Shown in pieces: positions 61,621 through 64,000 of a stretch of DNA of 64,000 bases (positions are counted from its first letter, which is position 1; every line of letters begins with the position of its first letter). Where the stretch lies: positions 248,001 to 312,000 of the forward strand of contig NZ_SACK01000001.1 in the NCBI RefSeq assembly GCF_004005815.1. The letters are read 5' to 3'. This stretch comes from Mucilaginibacter limnophilus. GTDB lineage: Bacteria; Bacteroidota; Bacteroidia; Sphingobacteriales; Sphingobacteriaceae. A model generated the notes under the pieces. It made no database searches. It saw only the letters and a program-made list of their open reading frames with translations, and was not told the DNA's origin. The translations under genes were made by a program, and so were the position numbers.

Positions 61621-63093
61621 CTATAATTCTTTACGCAGGCGGGCTACAGGGATATTCATTTGTTCGCGGTATTTAGCAACGGTACGGCGGGCAATGTTAT
61701 AGCCATTCTCTTTCAATATTTCAGTAAGCTTTTCGTCAGCCAGCGGATGGCGTTTATCTTCTTTGCCAATATGCTCCTGCAAGATCTTTTTTACCTCTTT
61801 GTTTGATACTTCCTCGCCGCTTTCGGTTTGTATAGCTTCGCTGAAGAATGATTTTAGCAGGAATGTACCATGTTCAGTCTGCACATACTTCGAGTTGGCC
61901 ACACGCGATACTGTTGAGATATCCATGCCAATTTTATCAGCGATATCTTTCAGTATCATCGGTTTAAGGTTCTTCTCGTCACCGGTTAAAAAGAAATCGT
62001 ACTGGTACAGCATTATGGCGTTCATGGTTTTAAGCAGCGTTTGCTGGCGCTGCTTTATCGCATCAATAAACCATTTGGCCGAATCAAGCTTCTGCTTTAC
62101 AAATTGTACTGCCTCTTTTAACTTTTTATCTTTTTGCGATGCTTTTTCGTAATGCTGAAACATCTCCTGGTATGAGCGGCTTACTTTTAACTCAGGCGCA
62201 TTTTTTGAGTTAAGCGTAAGTACAAGTGTGCCGTCATTATTGGTAATATGAAAATCAGGAATTACTTGCAGCTGTTTTGTATTTACCTCATTTGAATCAC
62301 CCGGTTTCGGGTTAAGTTTCAATATCTCATTAACAACCCCTCTAAGTTCTTCAGAGGTCATGTTAAGTGACTTCTCAAGCTTATCATAGTGTTTGCGGGT
62401 GAATTCGTCAAGGTAATCTTCTACAACCAGAATGGCCTTTTTGATTATCGGATCGTTAACGTCCTTTTTGCGCAGTTGTATCAATAAACATTCCTGTAAA
62501 CTGCGTGCGCCAACCCCAGGAGGATCGAAGGTTTGTATCACCTTCAGCATTTCCTCAACTTCTTCGTCCTCTGCCATTACGTTTTGTGAAAACGCCAGGT
62601 CATCGGTAAGTGACATGATAGGACGGCGCAGGTATCCATCGTCATCAAGGCTGCCAATTATTTGGCGGCCAATCATAAAATCTTTGTCTGATAGAGGAAG
62701 CAGGTCGAGCTGTGCCTGAAGATTTTCAAAGAAAGAGCTTTGTATGGCGATGGGCATTTCCTTTTTATCATCCTCGTCATCGCCGTTTTGGTCGTAACGT
62801 GAGCCGTAGTCGTTGAGATTATCGTCCTGTAGGTAATCGTCTATATTGAATTCATCGGCCTCGCCACCTTCATTATCATTGCTGAAATCGTCGTCGGGGT
62901 CGCGGTCGGGATATTGTTCTTCCGGTTCGTTTAAGTTAGTAAGGCTTATATCTTCAAGCGCCGGGTTTTCTTCCAGTTCCTCTTTGATACGGGTATCTAA
63001 AGACACGGTAGGCACCTGCAACAATTTTATAAATTGAATTTGCTGCGGCGAGAGTTTTTGTAATAGTTTTTGTTGAAGATTTTGTTTTAGCAT
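61621..63093 (-). CDS. rpoN: RNA polymerase sigma-54 factor
   Basis: I choose the ATG at 63093 (490 aa), because it starts directly at LKQNLQQKLLQKLSPQQIQF, the Gln/Leu-rich activator-binding region I. Residues about 35-105 are an acidic, flexible insert, typical for the phylum. The core-binding domain (DDDGYLRRPI, FDPPGVGARSLQECLLIQL) and the C-terminal RpoN box (IARRTVAKYREQMNIPVARL) are intact. Sigma-54 recognises -24/-12 promoters and needs enhancer ATPases, none of which lie in this window. Confidence 0.96.
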   Translation of the reverse strand: MLKQNLQQKLLQKLSPQQIQFIKLLQVPTVSLDTRIKEELEENPALEDISLTNLNEPEEQYPDRDPDDDFSNDNEGGEADEFNIDDYLQDDNLNDYGSRYDQNGDDEDDKKEMPIAIQSSFFENLQAQLDLLPLSDKDFMIGRQIIGSLDDDGYLRRPIMSLTDDLAFSQNVMAEDEEVEEMLKVIQTFDPPGVGARSLQECLLIQLRKKDVNDPIIKKAILVVEDYLDEFTRKHYDKLEKSLNMTSEELRGVVNEILKLNPKPGDSNEVNTKQLQVIPDFHITNNDGTLVLTLNSKNAPELKVSRSYQEMFQHYEKASQKDKKLKEAVQFVKQKLDSAKWFIDAIKQRQQTLLKTMNAIMLYQYDFFLTGDEKNLKPMILKDIADKIGMDISTVSRVANSKYVQTEHGTFLLKSFFSEAIQTESGEEVSNKEVKKILQEHIGKEDKRHPLADEKLTEILKENGYNIARRTVAKYREQMNIPVARLRKEL

Positions 63094-63248
63094 ACTTAGC
63101 AGAAGCCACAAAAGTACATCATTAGTTTAACTTAAAAAAGTAAAGCATGTGCTAATGCAAGTGGCAATGTTGTTAAAATGCCAAAAGAATATATTTGTTT
63201 TAACGGTTGATTATTTTTTACTTTAAACAATCTTAAACTGTTAACGCT

Positions 63249-63662
63249 ATGGGCTTTGTAAAGGAATTTAAAGAGTTTGCCATGCGCGGCAATGTGGTCG
63301 ACCTGGCAGTGGGTGTTATCATTGGTGCTGCTTTCGGTTCAATTGTAACTTCATTAGTGAACGATGTAATTATGCCACCAATAGGGTTTATAACCGGCGG
63401 CGTAGATTTTTCAGACAAAAAGATCCTGCTTAAAGCCGCTGATGAAGCAGCTAAAACGCCGGAAGTTGCCATATTATATGGAAAATTTATAAATACGGTT
63501 ATACAGTTTGTTATTGTGGCATTTTGTATATTCCTGGTAGTTAAGGCTATTAACTCGCTTAAAAAGGAAAAAGAGGTGGCACCTTCGGTACCGCCTGCGC
63601 CTACAAAAGAAGAGGTTTTACTTACCGAAATACGCGATATACTGGCAAAACAACGCGCGTAG
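63249..63662 (+). CDS. mscL: Large-conductance mechanosensitive channel
   Basis: The 137-aa protein has the MscL N-terminal helix ([20 protein letters not shown]), TM1 ([20 protein letters not shown]), a periplasmic loop (residues 48-80) and TM2 ([20 protein letters not shown]), then a charged C-terminal helix. It opens under membrane tension and saves cells from osmotic downshift. Its homopentamer gate residues (GxIIGxAFG-like) are kept. It is divergent from rpoN with 155 bp between the starts. Confidence 0.95.
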   Translation: MGFVKEFKEFAMRGNVVDLAVGVIIGAAFGSIVTSLVNDVIMPPIGFITGGVDFSDKKILLKAADEAAKTPEVAILYGKFINTVIQFVIVAFCIFLVVKAINSLKKEKEVAPSVPPAPTKEEVLLTEIRDILAKQRA

Positions 63663-63750
63663 TTATTTTTAAGTTTATGTTTGAAAAGTTGCAGGAAAAC
63701 GCTAAATTTGCGCTCTTGTTTTTTAAAACGACGAATAACTATATATAGCG

Positions 63751-63909
63751 ATGAAAAGAACTTTCCAGCCTTCTCAAAGAAAAAGAAGAAACAAACACGG
63801 TTTCCGTGAGCGTATGGCAACTGCAAACGGCCGCAGGGTATTAGCTGCAAGGCGTGCTAAAGGCAGAAAAAGGTTAACCGTGTCTGACGAGCGTCGTCAC
63901 AAAGCTTAA
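63751..63909 (+). CDS. rpmH: 50S ribosomal protein L34
   Basis: The 52-aa product starts [20 protein letters not shown] and goes on with the conserved [20 protein letters not shown], followed by a short tail. It is a basic protein of the large ribosomal subunit. An ATG (63984) with the reading M-H-T-F-K follows after 74 bp, which fits the usual rpmH-rnpA order. Confidence 0.96.
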   Translation: MKRTFQPSQRKRRNKHGFRERMATANGRRVLAARRAKGRKRLTVSDERRHKA

Positions 63910-63983
63910 TCCCGGTATTTTCTGCTGCGGCTATATTTGAACCGTGGGCGCAAGCGTGTTCTGGTTCAAAAACTTCCGCAACT

Positions 63984-64000
63984 ATGCATACTTTTAAAAA
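63984..64000 (+). CDS. rnpA: Probable start of ribonuclease P protein component (truncated by window)
   Basis: Only five full codons are visible (M-H-T-F-K). The guess rests on the rpmH-rnpA order and on the similar MYTFKKEE-like start I recall for this phylum. Confidence 0.5.

Noticed and set aside
63220..63245. TTAAACTGTTAACGCT before mscL as a PUL-type operator
   Set aside because: The palindrome is incomplete and mscL has no functional link to the PUL.
63233..63850. 205-aa minus-strand ORF over mscL and rpmH
   Set aside because: It runs opposite to two clear core genes and has no family features.
1..64000. Search by eye for tRNA, rRNA, CRISPR, IS and prophage features
   Set aside because: No cloverleaf-like stretch, transposase motif, direct-repeat array or phage gene was seen. 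A proper covariance search was not possible.

Overview
This window looks like chromosomal DNA of a Sphingobacteriaceae-type Bacteroidota (Mucilaginibacter/Pedobacter-like). The signs are two SusC-type TonB receptors and two SusD lipoproteins, glycan-degradation genes with GH92, GH97 and GH130 members, recurrent TAnnTTTG-type -7 promoter boxes, few Shine-Dalgarno sequences, and a sigma-54 with a long acidic insert typical of the phylum. The genus is inferred from gene style only. I found no tRNA, rRNA, CRISPR array, transposase or phage gene.

Layout. 1-2.8 kb: the end of a DAHP synthase/chorismate mutase, then aroA and aroC (shikimate pathway), with REP-like inverted repeats and a tandem heptamer inside aroA. 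2.9-6.6 kb: a HAD phosphatase, a LOV-domain (blue-light type) histidine kinase with its response regulator, two small unknown genes and a decayed glycosyltransferase. 6.7-14.6 kb: a membrane TPR-HTH protein, a phytate-type operon (TonB receptor, very acidic lipoprotein, beta-propeller phytase lipoprotein), and a LacI-family regulator with a palindrome upstream of it. 14.6-26.2 kb: housekeeping and accessory genes. These include a candidate small transcript, a lysine-rich protein, a second hybrid-like histidine kinase, an MFS exporter, DinB, HAD, a Tat-exported superoxide dismutase, an AI-2E family permease, a second TPR-HTH protein, a 55-aa zinc-ribbon protein and an SPFH protein.

26.4-61.6 kb is one large polysaccharide utilisation locus (PUL), all on the + strand. 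It encodes GH31, GH38-like, GH92, GH97, an SGNH hydrolase and a CE1-type esterase. These are followed by SusD, two small lipoproteins, SusC, SusD and SusC, then an Lgt-like membrane protein, two more GH92s, a secreted GH130, a secreted glutaminase-like DUF4965 protein, a FucP-like sugar permease and a Nudix-fold regulator with a degenerate Nudix box. The three GH92s, the GH38-like enzyme and GH130 point to a mannose-containing glycan. One GH92 has Gln where its two neighbours have the catalytic-acid Glu, which suggests a mannosyl-phosphate substrate. Near-palindromic motifs (TAAATYRATTTA and TAAACYGTTTA) sit in promoters of at least six PUL transcription units. Two of these promoters share an identical 17-bp block at the same distance from the -7 box. 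I regard this as the most interesting regulatory signal in the window.

61.6-64 kb returns to core genes: rpoN, mscL, rpmH and the first codons of rnpA.
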